Assembly (NCBI RefSeq): GCF_009764685.1 | Contig: NZ_VHLM01000077.1 | Span: 178,037 to 242,036, forward strand | Source of the DNA: Flavobacterium sp. I-STPP5a | Lineage (GTDB): Bacteria > Bacteroidota > Bacteroidia > Flavobacteriales > Flavobacteriaceae | Direction of reading: 5' to 3' | DNA length: 64,000 bases | Shown: positions 34,682 to 43,550 of the stretch, piece after piece | Numbering within the stretch: position 1 is the first letter of the stretch | How the letters are laid out: each line of letters begins with the position of its first letter | The notes under the pieces: generated by a model | Database searches by the model: none | Seen by the model: the letters and a program-made list of their open reading frames with translations, nothing else | What the model was told of the DNA's origin: nothing | Position numbers and translations under genes: made by a program

Positions 34682-35413
34682 TTATTTTTTAGATGCTGAA
34701 TAAATGGTAGCAACACCAAAAGTTTGTGGCATGGCTACAACATCTATAAACCCAGTTTTTCTTATAATATTGTTTAATGCTTCGCCATAAGGAAAAGCTG
34801 CTGCTGATTCAGACAAATAGCCATAAGCTACATTGTCTCTTGAAAATAATTTTCCAATTAAGGGCAATATGTTTTTGGTGTAAAAATTATATCCTTGTTT
34901 ATAAGGAGTTTTGACCGGTACCGATGTTTCTAAGATTACAAAAACTCCATTTGGTTTGAGCACTCTCAAAATTTCAGATAGGCCTTTCTCAAGATTTTCA
35001 AAGTTTCTTACTCCAAAAGCAACAGTTATTGCATCAAAATAATTATCCTCAAAGGGCATATTTTCGGAGTCACCTAAAACCATATCTATAGTTTTACTCA
35101 AGTTCTTATGAGCAATTTTGCGCTCACCCACCTCTAGCATTCCAGCAGAAATGTCTAGGCCAATGATTTTGTCAGCTTGCGTTTGAGTCATCAATATAGC
35201 AAGATCACCTGTGCCAGTGGCAATATCAAGTATTTTTTTTGGTTTTGATTGAGCAACTATTTGCAAGACTTTTTTACGCCATTTTATGTCGATGCCAAAC
35301 GAAATAACACGATTGAGATTGTCGTAATTCCCGGAAATGGTGTCAAACATTTGAGCAACTTGTTCTTTTTTACCTAGAGAGGAATCTTTGTATGGAGTGA
35401 TTTTTTGTGACAT
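34682..35413 (-). CDS. ubiE: Demethylmenaquinone methyltransferase
   Basis: A 243-residue class I SAM methyltransferase of the UbiE/MenG family: [18 protein letters not shown], the SAM-binding [22 protein letters not shown] and [11 protein letters not shown] are signature segments. It makes menaquinone, the respiratory quinone of these bacteria, from demethylmenaquinone. A -7 box (TATATTTG, 35428-35435 minus strand) lies 15 bp upstream. porT follows in the same transcript. Confidence 0.96.
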   Translation of the reverse strand: MSQKITPYKDSSLGKKEQVAQMFDTISGNYDNLNRVISFGIDIKWRKKVLQIVAQSKPKKILDIATGTGDLAILMTQTQADKIIGLDISAGMLEVGERKIAHKNLSKTIDMVLGDSENMPFEDNYFDAITVAFGVRNFENLEKGLSEILRVLKPNGVFVILETSVPVKTPYKQGYNFYTKNILPLIGKLFSRDNVAYGYLSESAAAFPYGEALNNIIRKTGFIDVVAMPQTFGVATIYSASKK

Positions 35414-35612
35414 TTTTTTTGTTTGTACAAATATAATACAATCTAAAGGAACTAGTAATGTGTTTGCATAATTTGGAGCAAGAATTATTTTTTAACTTAA
35501 TAAAGTTGAAATCTTTCGTTTTTTTACAAAAAAATCAAAATATCACTAAAAGTGGGTATTGTATGGGTGGTTTTTAATCCACACATTTGTACTCAAGAAA
35601 TAAGCATAATAA

Positions 35613-35930
35613 ATGGTTAAAAGACAAATGGTGGACAAAAGTAAATGGATAGTTCTTGCGTTACTTATCTCGTTTGTTCTAGTTAGATTTTTTGAGCGTA
35701 CTGTTGTACAAAGCAGTATTGAGGTTAAAGCGCAACATACGTTCTTAGGATTAAATTTGTTTTTGGAAATTTTAATTTTTTTCGTCTTTAGTACCTTCGT
35801 GGTATTTGGTATTAAAGGCTACTTTGAGATGTACTCTCAAAGGTTTTCAAACATTATTATCGCCATATCTGGTTTGTTATTAGTGTTTGTAATTTTTATT
35901 TTATGTTATCAAATACTCTTTCTAGAGTAG
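35613..35930 (+). CDS. Small membrane protein of unknown function
   Basis: A 105-residue protein with three hydrophobic segments (about 12-26, 46-66 and 79-102) joined by short charged loops. I do not recognise a family. An alternative start at Met6 is possible. It is alone on the plus strand between divergent ubiE and convergent folA, with a 200-bp upstream gap and a terminator behind it, so it looks like its own unit. Confidence 0.7.
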   Translation: MVKRQMVDKSKWIVLALLISFVLVRFFERTVVQSSIEVKAQHTFLGLNLFLEILIFFVFSTFVVFGIKGYFEMYSQRFSNIIIAISGLLLVFVIFILCYQILFLE

Positions 35931-35953
35931 TCCACCATTTTTAACCAAATGCT

Positions 35954-35990
35954 AAAAAAAAACATCCTGAAAGGGATGTTTTTTTTTGTG
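35954..35990. terminator. Bidirectional terminator before folA stop
   Basis: AACATCC (35961-35967) pairs with GGATGTT (35974-35980), flanked by A8 on the left and T8 on the right, between two convergent genes. Confidence 0.85.
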
Positions 35991-36473
35991 CTATAGTCTA
36001 GTGTATGTTTGATATGTAAATGCGTATTGGTGCTTTTCATCGGGTGCATGATATTCAGTTGCACTAATTTTCCAGTTGTTTAGATCTATTTCTGGAAAGT
36101 AAACATCTGCTTCAAAGTGGTGATGTACTCTTGTAATGTCAAGTTGATCTGCGTATTGAAGTCCTAGTTTGTATATTTCTCCCCCACCAATAATATATTT
36201 ATCTTCTTTTTCAGGGCAATGACTTAATGCTTTTTCAAGACTATCTACAATAATACAGTCTTTCGCTTCGTATTTTTTGTCTCGGGTAATAATGATGTGT
36301 TTTCTATTAGGTAATGGTTTAGGAAAACTTTCAAATGTTTTTCTACCCATTATAATATGATGACCTGATGTAAGCGTTTTAAATCTCTTAAAATCATCTG
36401 GTAAATGCCACATCAAATCGTTGTTTTTTCCTAAAGCATTGTTTTCTGCAACGGCAGCAATCATTATGATCAT
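35991..36473 (-). CDS. folA: Dihydrofolate reductase
   Basis: A 160-residue DHFR of usual length. AAVAENNALGKNNDLMWHLPDDFKRFK, split across the Met20 loop and helix B, carries the catalytic Asp in LPDDF; IIMGRKTFES and YIIGGGEIYK are the NADPH-binding parts. It regenerates tetrahydrofolate, needed because the nearby thyA consumes methylene-tetrahydrofolate. The 2TM-domain gene is 15 bp upstream in the same direction. Confidence 0.97.
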   Translation of the reverse strand: MIIMIAAVAENNALGKNNDLMWHLPDDFKRFKTLTSGHHIIMGRKTFESFPKPLPNRKHIIITRDKKYEAKDCIIVDSLEKALSHCPEKEDKYIIGGGEIYKLGLQYADQLDITRVHHHFEADVYFPEIDLNNWKISATEYHAPDEKHQYAFTYQTYTRL

Positions 36474-36488
36474 AATGTTATCAGGTTA

Positions 36489-36818
36489 TTATTGTTCGTT
36501 ATTATTAATTTGAGTTTGTAATTGGTCTATTTTCTTTTTTTGTAAGGCAACCAATCTGTCAATTTGCTCTCTTTCCCAATTTTTATTCATAAAACGATCT
36601 GTAATAAATATTTTTATAAAATGTAGTGTAAATAAAAATAACCATACTGTGATGATGTATAAGTACCAATTTGAAATAAAAGAATTTTCAAATAAATGTT
36701 TTAACGTAAATAGTAATAAGCTACTTAGCACAAAGAGAACAAAATGAAAGTAAAGTCGTTTTTTTTGCTTGATTCTACGTCTTGCATATTCGTACTGCTC
36801 GTGTATTTCTCGTTCCAT
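36489..36818 (-). CDS. 2TM domain-containing protein
   Basis: A 109-residue protein with an N-terminal charged helix (YEYARRRIKQKKR), two membrane helices (about 24-41 and 51-68) and a C-terminal coiled coil (NKNWEREQIDRLVALQKKKI). This arrangement is the 2TM domain common in Flavobacteriia, in which it occurs alone or fused to LytTR regulators. No enzymatic residues are seen; the role is unknown. It precedes folA by 15 bp. Confidence 0.85.
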   Translation of the reverse strand: MEREIHEQYEYARRRIKQKKRLYFHFVLFVLSSLLLFTLKHLFENSFISNWYLYIITVWLFLFTLHFIKIFITDRFMNKNWEREQIDRLVALQKKKIDQLQTQINNNEQ

Positions 36819-37059
36819 TTTTTAATCTTTTAATGCATAAAGATAAAGTTTATTTCTTAAAATGTATCAATTGAAAATCGTATAATTTAATAATGTAATT
36901 GATTCATCATTTTTGATTCCAAAATTTTATGCCTTTAAAAATATAAAATAGTTTAAAATTTAACACTGTTTTAAGTATTTTAGAAATTCTGTTGATGTGT
37001 TGTTGTATGTTGTTGAATTTTTATTTACTTTGTTCTATAAACTTATAAATGAAATAGTT

Positions 37060-37356
37060 ATGGCGGTTAAAAAACAATTTATCAAAACTAAACCTGTGTG
37101 TAAAGTTACTTTTTCTATACCTGCAAAAACAGCTCAAAAAGTGGCTGTAGTGGGTGATTTTAATAATTGGGACCCTTCTCTTGGTGCATTAAGTAAATTA
37201 AAGAACGGTACTTTTAAGGGTATTTTTGATTTAGATAAAAATGCAGATTACGAATTCAAATATCTAGTTGATGGCGCCTATATCAATGAGCCAGAAGCCG
37301 ACTCCTACCGATGGAATGCTTTTGCTGGAAATGAAAACAGTGTTCTAGTTGTTTAA
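37060..37356 (+). CDS. Isoamylase early-set (CBM48-like) domain protein
   Basis: A 98-residue single-domain protein: VTFSIPAKTAQKVAVVGDFN, then NWDP and FEFKYLVDG-like EFKYLVDGAYINEPEAD are the pattern of the N-terminal Ig-like domain of glycogen-branching enzymes and AMPK-beta. No catalytic domain is attached, so a glycogen- or glucan-binding or regulatory role is likely but unproven. The start at 37060 (MAVKKQF) is used; the longer frame from 36997 adds a hydrophobic stretch from non-coding-looking sequence. It converges with thyA. Confidence 0.85.
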   Translation: MAVKKQFIKTKPVCKVTFSIPAKTAQKVAVVGDFNNWDPSLGALSKLKNGTFKGIFDLDKNADYEFKYLVDGAYINEPEADSYRWNAFAGNENSVLVV

Positions 37357-37375
37357 ACTATAACACTGTTCTTAA

Positions 37376-38200
37376 TTATACTGCCACACTTCCTTTTATA
37401 CTGTCATGTGGATCATAACCTTCAAGTGTGAAATCTTTAAATTCAAATGCAAAAAGGTCTTTTATTTCTGGATTCAGGATCATTTTTGGCAATGGTCTTG
37501 GACTTCGTGTTAATTGCAGTTCCAGTTGTTCAAAGTGGTTGTTGTATATATGTGCATCGCCGAAAGTGTGAATAAATTCGCCTACTTGCAAATTACAAAC
37601 TTGTGCAATCATCATTGTTAGCAATGCATAAGAAGCTATATTGAAAGGGACCCCTAAGAAAATATCAGCACTGCGCTGGTATAATTGACATGATAATTTT
37701 CCATCTGCTACATAAAATTGAAAAAAGGCATGACAAGGGGGTAATGCGGCTTTGTTATTAGCAACATTTTCGTCAAATGATTTTGTTGTATCTGGCAAAA
37801 CGGATGGATTCCATGCTGAAACTAACATTCTACGGCTATTTGGATTTGCCTTTAATTCCTTTATCAAATCTGATATTTGATCAATTTCTTCATTATTCCA
37901 GTTGCGCCATTGCCTCCCGTATACTGGTCCAAGATCACCGTTGGCATCAGCCCAAGCATCCCAAATTTTCACACCGTTTTCCTGAAGATATTTGATATTG
38001 GTATCTCCTTTTAAAAACCATAACAATTCATAAATAATTGATTTTAAATGCAGTTTTTTTGTGGTCACCATAGGGAAACCCTCGTTTAAGTCAAAACGCA
38101 TTTGATAACCAAAAACACTTTTTGTGCCCGTTCCTGTTCGATCTCCTTTTTGACAACCGTTTTCCATAACGTGTTGTGCCAAGTCTAAATATTGTTTCAT
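37376..38200 (-). CDS. thyA: Thymidylate synthase
   Basis: A 274-residue ThyA converting dUMP to dTMP with methylene-tetrahydrofolate. [17 protein letters not shown]-like [12 protein letters not shown], the catalytic Cys156 in [10 protein letters not shown], and [19 protein letters not shown] are present. It lies 18 bp behind the amidohydrolase gene and near folA, its pathway partner. Confidence 0.98.
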   Translation of the reverse strand: MKQYLDLAQHVMENGCQKGDRTGTGTKSVFGYQMRFDLNEGFPMVTTKKLHLKSIIYELLWFLKGDTNIKYLQENGVKIWDAWADANGDLGPVYGRQWRNWNNEEIDQISDLIKELKANPNSRRMLVSAWNPSVLPDTTKSFDENVANNKAALPPCHAFFQFYVADGKLSCQLYQRSADIFLGVPFNIASYALLTMMIAQVCNLQVGEFIHTFGDAHIYNNHFEQLELQLTRSPRPLPKMILNPEIKDLFAFEFKDFTLEGYDPHDSIKGSVAV

Positions 38201-38218
38201 GTTTAGTGTTTCAAAACG

Positions 38219-39502
38219 TTAGTTTTTGTAAATTTTACCGTCTTTCATTACAAAAACTATTTTTTCAAGTGTTTTTATTGTTGTAATAGGACTTTCGTCA
38301 ACTGCTATAATATCTGCAAGAAAATTTTCTTTTATTTGACCTACAGTATCAGCTATTCCTAATAATGATGCATTTGTAATTGTGGCGGCTTGTATTGTTT
38401 CTAGCGCGGGCATTCCGGCTTCTACCATATAACCAAATTCTTTTGCATTATTTCCGTGAGTAAAAACACCTGCATCAGTACCAAATGCAATTTTCACTCC
38501 TTTTTTATATGCTTTTGCAAAAGTTGCTTTTAGTTGTGGACCTACTTCTCTTGCTTTTGGGACTACAATTTCAGGATAGTATCCATTTATTTCTGCGTTT
38601 TTCTCTACTTCTTTTCCCGCGGTTAAAGTTGGAACAAGATAAGCGTCGTATTTTTTCATCAACTCCATCGTTTCCTCACTCATAAAAGTACCGTGTTCAA
38701 TGGTTTTAATTCCGCCAATGATTGCTCTTTGCATACCTTCGTCACCATGAGCATGTGCAGCAGTGAGCATGTTGTAATCCTTCGCTGTTGAAGTGATTGC
38801 TTTTATTTCTTCTAAAGTAAACTGAGGATTTTTTCCGCTTTTTGCAACGCTTAATACTCCACCAGTTGCTGTTATTTTGATTACATCGGCACCTTCTTTA
38901 TAGCGTTCTCGCACTGCTTTTACAGCTTCTTCGGGGGAGTTAATTACTCCTTCATGTGGTCCAGGATCACCTACAAGTTTACGATTACTGCCGTTTGTAG
39001 GGTCGGCATGACCGCCTGTTGTTGCAATAGACTTTCCTGCTGTAAAAATACGAGGACCTTTGACAATTCCTTTATTAATTGCGTTTCTAATAGAAATGTT
39101 TACTCCTGTACCGCCTAAATCTCGTACTGTTGTAAAACCTGAAAGTAAGGTAACCTCGGCACAACGAACAGCTTGAAATGCAATGTCTGCTTCGTTTTCA
39201 AGATACTTAGACATATAGCTTTTGGTATCGTGTTCACCCTCTATATGAACGTGAAGGTCAATTAAGCCTGGTAAAACGTACTTTTTCTTAAGGTCTATTT
39301 CGATATCATTTGGTTGCGATTTCGATATAAAACCTTCTTGGATTTTTACGATTTTATTTTTGGAAACAATTACCGTGTGGTTTACCAGTTCTTTTCCAGT
39401 TAAGGTGTTTAATATTTTTCCACAATGCAAATAGATGTCTTGGCAAAAAGCATCAGTACTGCATCCTAATACAAGTAGGAGTAAGACAAGTTTTGTTTTC
39501 AT
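38219..39502 (-). CDS. Exported amidohydrolase-family protein
   Basis: A 427-residue member of the metal-dependent amidohydrolase superfamily, closest in my judgement to imidazolonepropionase-like/Xaa-Pro dipeptidase types. The metal-binding HVH (84-86) in LIDLHVHIEGE, the Lys of DVIKITATGG, His in AAHAHGDEG, His in IEHGTFM and Asp in FGTDAGV are all there. The N-terminus is hydrophobic with LVLGC, so lipoprotein or Sec export is likely. Substrate unknown. It has its own consensus promoter upstream, and thyA follows after 18 bp. Confidence 0.88.
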   Translation of the reverse strand: MKTKLVLLLLVLGCSTDAFCQDIYLHCGKILNTLTGKELVNHTVIVSKNKIVKIQEGFISKSQPNDIEIDLKKKYVLPGLIDLHVHIEGEHDTKSYMSKYLENEADIAFQAVRCAEVTLLSGFTTVRDLGGTGVNISIRNAINKGIVKGPRIFTAGKSIATTGGHADPTNGSNRKLVGDPGPHEGVINSPEEAVKAVRERYKEGADVIKITATGGVLSVAKSGKNPQFTLEEIKAITSTAKDYNMLTAAHAHGDEGMQRAIIGGIKTIEHGTFMSEETMELMKKYDAYLVPTLTAGKEVEKNAEINGYYPEIVVPKAREVGPQLKATFAKAYKKGVKIAFGTDAGVFTHGNNAKEFGYMVEAGMPALETIQAATITNASLLGIADTVGQIKENFLADIIAVDESPITTIKTLEKIVFVMKDGKIYKN

Positions 39503-39527
39503 AGTTTGATTTATAGGGAATTGTAAT

Positions 39528-39558
39528 CAAATATAGGATTTAATAAAACAGTTTTCAA
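39528..39558 (-). promoter_or_regulatory. Promoter of the amidohydrolase-thyA unit
   Basis: Minus strand: TTG (39556-39558), 20 nt, TATATTTG (39528-39535), an exact Bacteroidota consensus, 26 bp before the start codon. Confidence 0.7.
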
Positions 39559-39624
39559 ATAAATGTCCTGCTGTTTTAGTATTGCCAATTCTAAATAATT
39601 AGGATACTTTATGGATTTCCTGAT

Positions 39625-40248
39625 TTATCGTTTTGATATTTCATCACGTATTTTTGCCGCTTTTTCATAATCTTCATTTCCAACAGCTTGATCTAGTAAG
39701 TCATGAAGTTCTGGTAACGTATGTTTTGAGTAGGTGTTTCCAGCTTGATTGGTTTCGTCCTCATGACCAAAAGTGTCTGGATTTGATAATACATCGTCTA
39801 GGTCTTGATTGTCTTTGTTGGGATCAAGCGGATTTGTTTTTAAGAAAATACCAGCTTTATCTAGTATATTTTTATAGGTAAAAATAGGAGCTTTAAAACG
39901 CAGCGCCAAAGCTATAGCATCAGAAGTTCGAGCGTCAATTATCTCCTCGATTTTGTCTCTTTCACAAATAATACTTGAGTAGAAAACACCATCTACTAGT
40001 TTGTGGATGATTACTTGTTTTACTACAATATCAAAGCGTTCTGCAAAATTTTTAAATAAATCATGAGTCAAAGGACGTGGTGGTTTTATTTCTTTTTCTA
40101 GTGCAATGGCAATGGATTGGGCTTCAAAAGCACCAATTACAATGGGTAGTTTTCTTTCGCCGTCAACCTCGTTCAAGATTAAAGCGTAGGCTCCGTTTTG
40201 AGTTTGACTGTATGAAATTCCTTTTATAGATAGTTTAACTAAGCTCAT
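39625..40248 (-). CDS. Bifunctional nuclease (BFN/DUF151) with UVR motif
   Basis: A 207-residue protein: the N-terminal DUF151 domain (IVIGAFEAQSIAIALE, DARTSDAIALALRFKAPI) followed by a C-terminal UvrB/UvrC-like helical motif (LHDLLDQAVGNEDYEKAAKI) of the type that binds Uvr proteins. DUF151 proteins in plants were reported with DNase and RNase activity; the role in bacteria is little known. The start at 40248 (MSLVKLSIKG) is family-like; the frame's ATG at 40305 is not. It follows etfA on the same strand after a 149-bp gap. Confidence 0.88.
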   Translation of the reverse strand: MSLVKLSIKGISYSQTQNGAYALILNEVDGERKLPIVIGAFEAQSIAIALEKEIKPPRPLTHDLFKNFAERFDIVVKQVIIHKLVDGVFYSSIICERDKIEEIIDARTSDAIALALRFKAPIFTYKNILDKAGIFLKTNPLDPNKDNQDLDDVLSNPDTFGHEDETNQAGNTYSKHTLPELHDLLDQAVGNEDYEKAAKIRDEISKR

Positions 40249-40397
40249 AATTGTGTTGATGGAAAAGTACAAAGTACTTTTTTTTAAATTAAAAGTAAGT
40301 GGCATTTCCTGTAAAAAGAAATGCTACTTAAAAGCAAAGATACAAATATCTTGATTTAAGTAGCATTTAAAATGATGTAATGATTTCTTTTTCCTTA

Positions 40398-41363
40398 TTA
40401 GTTTTGCGCTTTAAAGGCCTTGAATTTTTCAATTAATTGAGGTACAATTTCAAAGGCATCACCTACAATTCCGTAATCAGCAACTTTAAAGAAAGGTGCT
40501 TCAGGATCGCTATTGATCACTACCTTAACTTTAGAAGAGTTAATTCCAGCAATATGTTGTATGGCACCTGAAATTCCAATAGCAATATATAAGTTAGTGG
40601 CTACCGGTTTTCCTGTTTGTCCTACGTGCTCTCCGTGAGGTCTCCATCCTAAATCAGAAACTGGTTTAGAACAAGCTGTTGCAGCACCAAGTGTTGTTGC
40701 TAATTCTTCAATCATTCCCCAGTTCTCTGGACCTTTAAGTCCACGTCCTGCTGAAACTACAATGTCAGCATCAGCTATAGAAACTTTTCCAGAACCTTTT
40801 TCAACAGATTCTACTTTAACTCCAAAATCATTTTCGCCGATTGTTGGGTTGAAGTCTACTTCGGTTGCTGATACAGCATTTTCAAAAATACCATATGAAT
40901 TCTTAGCTAAGCCTAAAATCTTAACATCGGTATCAATTTGAGTGAAATTGAAAGCTTTGTTTGAGAAAGCAGTTCTTTTTACTTGAAAAGGGCTTGTAGA
41001 AACTGGTAAACCTACCACGTTTGATGCAAATCCAGCCTCAAGTGCAACTGCAACTAGTGATGATAAGTAAATACTGTCTGTAGTACTTGATAATAAAACT
41101 AGTTTTGAACCTTCTTGTTGTGCAGCTTGCTTAATAACATCAGCATAAGCCTTTGCAGTAAAACCAGATAATTTATCATTGTTTACTTTAAGAACTTTGT
41201 CTACACCGTATGTAGCTAATTCAGATACATCACTTGCATTAACAGTAACAGCTGTAACTGTTGTTCCAAGAGTTTCTGCTACTTTCTTAGCGTAAGAAGC
41301 TAGTTCGAAAGCTACTTTTTTAAATTTTCCTTCTGCGTATTCCGCGTATATTAATATTGACAT
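40398..41363 (-). CDS. etfA: Electron transfer flavoprotein subunit alpha
   Basis: A 321-residue EtfA. The C-terminal FAD-binding domain is clear: SAGRGLKGPENW, GATAACSKPVSDLGW-type segment, GQTGKPVATNLYIAIGISGA, and NSDPEAPFFKVADYGIVGD. With EtfB it passes electrons from acyl-CoA dehydrogenases to the quinone pool. It is 73 bp behind etfB, and the gap is a repeat array. Confidence 0.96.
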   Translation of the reverse strand: MSILIYAEYAEGKFKKVAFELASYAKKVAETLGTTVTAVTVNASDVSELATYGVDKVLKVNNDKLSGFTAKAYADVIKQAAQQEGSKLVLLSSTTDSIYLSSLVAVALEAGFASNVVGLPVSTSPFQVKRTAFSNKAFNFTQIDTDVKILGLAKNSYGIFENAVSATEVDFNPTIGENDFGVKVESVEKGSGKVSIADADIVVSAGRGLKGPENWGMIEELATTLGAATACSKPVSDLGWRPHGEHVGQTGKPVATNLYIAIGISGAIQHIAGINSSKVKVVINSDPEAPFFKVADYGIVGDAFEIVPQLIEKFKAFKAQN

Positions 41364-41372
41364 ACTATTTTT

Positions 41373-41432
41373 GTTTAAAGTTTAAAGTTTGAGGTTTAAA
41401 GTTTAGCAACTGAAAACTGTGACTGAAAACTG
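41373..41432. repeat. Heptamer-phased repeat array between etfB and etfA
   Basis: GTTTAAA-type units repeat at exact 7-nt spacing from 41373 to 41407 (GTTTAAA, GTTTAAA, GTTTGAG, GTTTAAA, GTTTAGC). They are followed by two copies of ACTGAAAACTG (41409-41419 and 41422-41432). The repeat occupies nearly all of the intercistronic gap. Confidence 0.8.
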
Positions 41433-41436
41433 ATTA

Positions 41437-42183
41437 CTAAATTACTTTTGCTTCGTTGTGTAATAAATTGATTAACTCATCTAAATTATCTGCATTTACC
41501 AGTTTCACAGCTGATTTAGGAGCAGGTTTTTCAAACTTAACTGCTTTTGTATTCACAGTAGCATCAACAGGCTCTAGGATAGTTAAAGCTTTTGTTCTTG
41601 CAGTCATAATTCCTCTCATATTAGGAATACGCAAGTCTTTTTCTTCTACAAGTCCTTTTTGTCCACCAATTATTAATGGTAAAGTAGTGGCAACAGTTTC
41701 TTTTCCACCATCAATTTCACGTACTGCTTTTACAGTAGTTCCGTCAACTGTTAAGTTAGTGCAAGAGTTTAGGAAATTATATCCTAAAATTCCAGCGATC
41801 ATTCCAGGTACCATTCCACCATTATAATCTAATGATTCTTTACCTGCGATAACAATATCGTACCCTCCGTTTTTGATTACTTCGGCTAATTGTTTAGCCA
41901 CAAAAAATCCGTCAGTAGGTGTTGCGTTTACTCGAATAGCTTCGTTGGCACCAATTGCTAAAGCTTTTCTTAAAGTAGGTTCAGTGTCAGGACCTCCAAC
42001 ATTTACAACAGTTACTGTTGCGCCTTGTTGCTCTTGAAACCAGATAGCACGTGTTAGTCCAAACTCGTCATTTGGGTTAATTACATATTGAACACCGTTT
42101 GTGTCAAATTCAGAATCTCCATTGACAAAGTTAATTTTTGATGTAGTATCAGGAACGTGACTGATGCAAACTAATATTTTCAT
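41437..42183 (-). CDS. etfB: Electron transfer flavoprotein subunit beta
   Basis: A 248-residue EtfB with the family segments VCISHVPDTTSKI, VINPNDEFGLTRAI, AGKESLDYNGGMVPGMIAG and the terminal helix. It binds AMP and docks with EtfA and dehydrogenases. A -7 box (TAAATTTG, 42217-42224 minus strand) lies 34 bp upstream. Confidence 0.97.
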   Translation of the reverse strand: MKILVCISHVPDTTSKINFVNGDSEFDTNGVQYVINPNDEFGLTRAIWFQEQQGATVTVVNVGGPDTEPTLRKALAIGANEAIRVNATPTDGFFVAKQLAEVIKNGGYDIVIAGKESLDYNGGMVPGMIAGILGYNFLNSCTNLTVDGTTVKAVREIDGGKETVATTLPLIIGGQKGLVEEKDLRIPNMRGIMTARTKALTILEPVDATVNTKAVKFEKPAPKSAVKLVNADNLDELINLLHNEAKVI

Positions 42184-42288
42184 ACCTATATTTTTTATTA
42201 ATCTTAATTTCTTTTACAAATTTAAAATATTAATTTGATTAATATACTATGCGTGCATAATATTTTTTTTTAAATTACATCGATTTCG

Positions 42289-42368
42289 TAGCCCGGATAG
42301 TAGCGGCATCCTTCCTGTGCCGCCTTTAGGCACAGGAAGATACAGCGTAGAGCCGGAAAAAGCTCCTG
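42289..42368 (+). repeat. Structured interspersed element, copy A
   Basis: An 80-bp GC-rich element in an AT-rich gap: left arm TAGCCCGGATAGTAGCGGCA plus TCC, an 11-bp perfect inner hairpin (42311-42321 with 42329-42339) and right arm GATACAGCGTAGAGCCGGAA ending in AGCTCCTG. The outer arms recur inverted at 46036-46121 with a different inner stem. No ORF is carried. Confidence 0.8.
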
Positions 42369-42434
42369 AAAATCATCAGTGTAAATCCTGAATTAATTTA
42401 GTATGTTTTATGCTTTTAAGTGATTTAAAATATT

Positions 42435-42442
42435 TATTTTTG
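42435..42442 (+). promoter_or_regulatory. -7 box of pdhB
   Basis: TATTTTTG, a perfect TAnnTTTG, 33 bp before the pdhB start codon; no TTG at the usual distance. Confidence 0.5.
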
Positions 42443-42475
42443 CTTTTCGAAAATTAGACACATACAACATATAAT

Positions 42476-43453
42476 ATGAGAACGATACAATTTAGAGAGG
42501 CTATTTGCGAAGCGATGAGTGAAGAAATGCGTCGCGATGAGTCCATATACTTAATGGGTGAAGAGGTTGCTGAATACAATGGTGCTTACAAGGCGTCTAA
42601 AGGGATGCTTGCAGAATTTGGTGAAAAAAGAGTGATTGATACTCCTATTGCAGAGCTTGGTTTTTCAGGTATAGCAGTGGGATCAGCCATGAACGGTTGT
42701 AGACCAATTGTAGAGTATATGACTTTCAACTTCTGTTTAGTTGGAGTTGATCAAATTATAAACAATGCTGCCAAAATGCGTCAAATGAGTGGTGGGCAAT
42801 TTAATGTGCCAATTGTTTTTCGTGGGCCAACAGCTTCGGCAGGTCAATTAGGAGCAACGCACTCTCAAGCTTTAGAAAACTGGTTTGCAAACACTCCGGG
42901 TCTTAAAGTTGTAGTTCCATCTACGGTTTATGATGCAAAGGGATTATTAAAAGCAGCTATTCGAGACAACGATCCTGTGATTTTCATGGAATCTGAGCAA
43001 ATGTATGGTGATAAAGGTGAAGTGCCAGATGGAGAGTATGTTATTCCGCTTGGAGTTGCTGATATTAAAAGAGAAGGTACTGATGTAACAATTGTATCTT
43101 TTGGAAAAATTATCAAAGAGGCTCATATTGCTGCTGATGAATTAGCAAAAGAAGGGATCTCTTGTGAAATTATCGATTTAAGAACGGTACGTCCTATGGA
43201 TTACGAAACGATTTTGACTTCGGTTAAAAAAACCAACCGTTTGGTAGTTCTTGAAGAGGCTTGGCCTTTTGCAAGTGTGGCATCGGAGATTACATATATT
43301 GTTCAAGAGCGTGCATTTGATTTCTTAGATGCCCCTATACAACGTATTACGACTGCAGATACACCTGCGCCTTACTCTCCGGTTTTGTTAAAAGAATGGT
43401 TGCCTAATGCTGGTGACGTTGTAAAAGCGGTAAAGAAAGTAATGTATAAATAA
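42476..43453 (+). CDS. pdhB: Pyruvate dehydrogenase E1 component subunit beta
   Basis: A 325-residue E1-beta of a 2-oxoacid dehydrogenase complex: FREAICEAMSEEM, MGEEVAEYNGAYKASKG, RVIDTPIAELGFSGIAVGSA, GATHSQALENWF and the transketolase C-domain EEAWPFASVASEI. These details fit the pyruvate rather than branched-chain enzyme, with moderate certainty. It works with E1-alpha, E2 and E3, none of which is in the window. A terminator-like hairpin follows. Confidence 0.93.
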   Translation: MRTIQFREAICEAMSEEMRRDESIYLMGEEVAEYNGAYKASKGMLAEFGEKRVIDTPIAELGFSGIAVGSAMNGCRPIVEYMTFNFCLVGVDQIINNAAKMRQMSGGQFNVPIVFRGPTASAGQLGATHSQALENWFANTPGLKVVVPSTVYDAKGLLKAAIRDNDPVIFMESEQMYGDKGEVPDGEYVIPLGVADIKREGTDVTIVSFGKIIKEAHIAADELAKEGISCEIIDLRTVRPMDYETILTSVKKTNRLVVLEEAWPFASVASEITYIVQERAFDFLDAPIQRITTADTPAPYSPVLLKEWLPNAGDVVKAVKKVMYK

Positions 43454-43508
43454 AATTCTCATACAACTCTTTTGATGGAGTTGTTATTTGTGATTTTTAA
43501 CCTTAATA

Positions 43509-43543
43509 ACTTCATCAATGGTTCTATTGGTGAAGTTTTTTTT
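43509..43543 (+). terminator. Hairpin-T7 terminator 7 nt before the next start codon
   Basis: ACTTCATCAAT (43509-43519) pairs with ATTGGTGAAGT (43526-43536), 11 bp including one A-G mismatch, 6-nt loop, then T7. A weaker stem (ACAACTC/GAGTTGT near 43464-43485) precedes it. It sits exactly where the leader of the DUF5686 gene should be. Confidence 0.75.
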
Positions 43544-43550
43544 ATTTGAT

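Noticed and set aside
35461..35612. Possible operator or riboswitch before the small membrane protein at 35613
   Set aside because: Short GTGG/CCAC pairs are present but no convincing stem or consensus promoter could be supported.
36997..37059. Hydrophobic N-terminal extension of the CBM48-like protein
   Set aside because: The 21 added residues come from AT-rich leader sequence; MAVKKQF gives the normal domain boundary.
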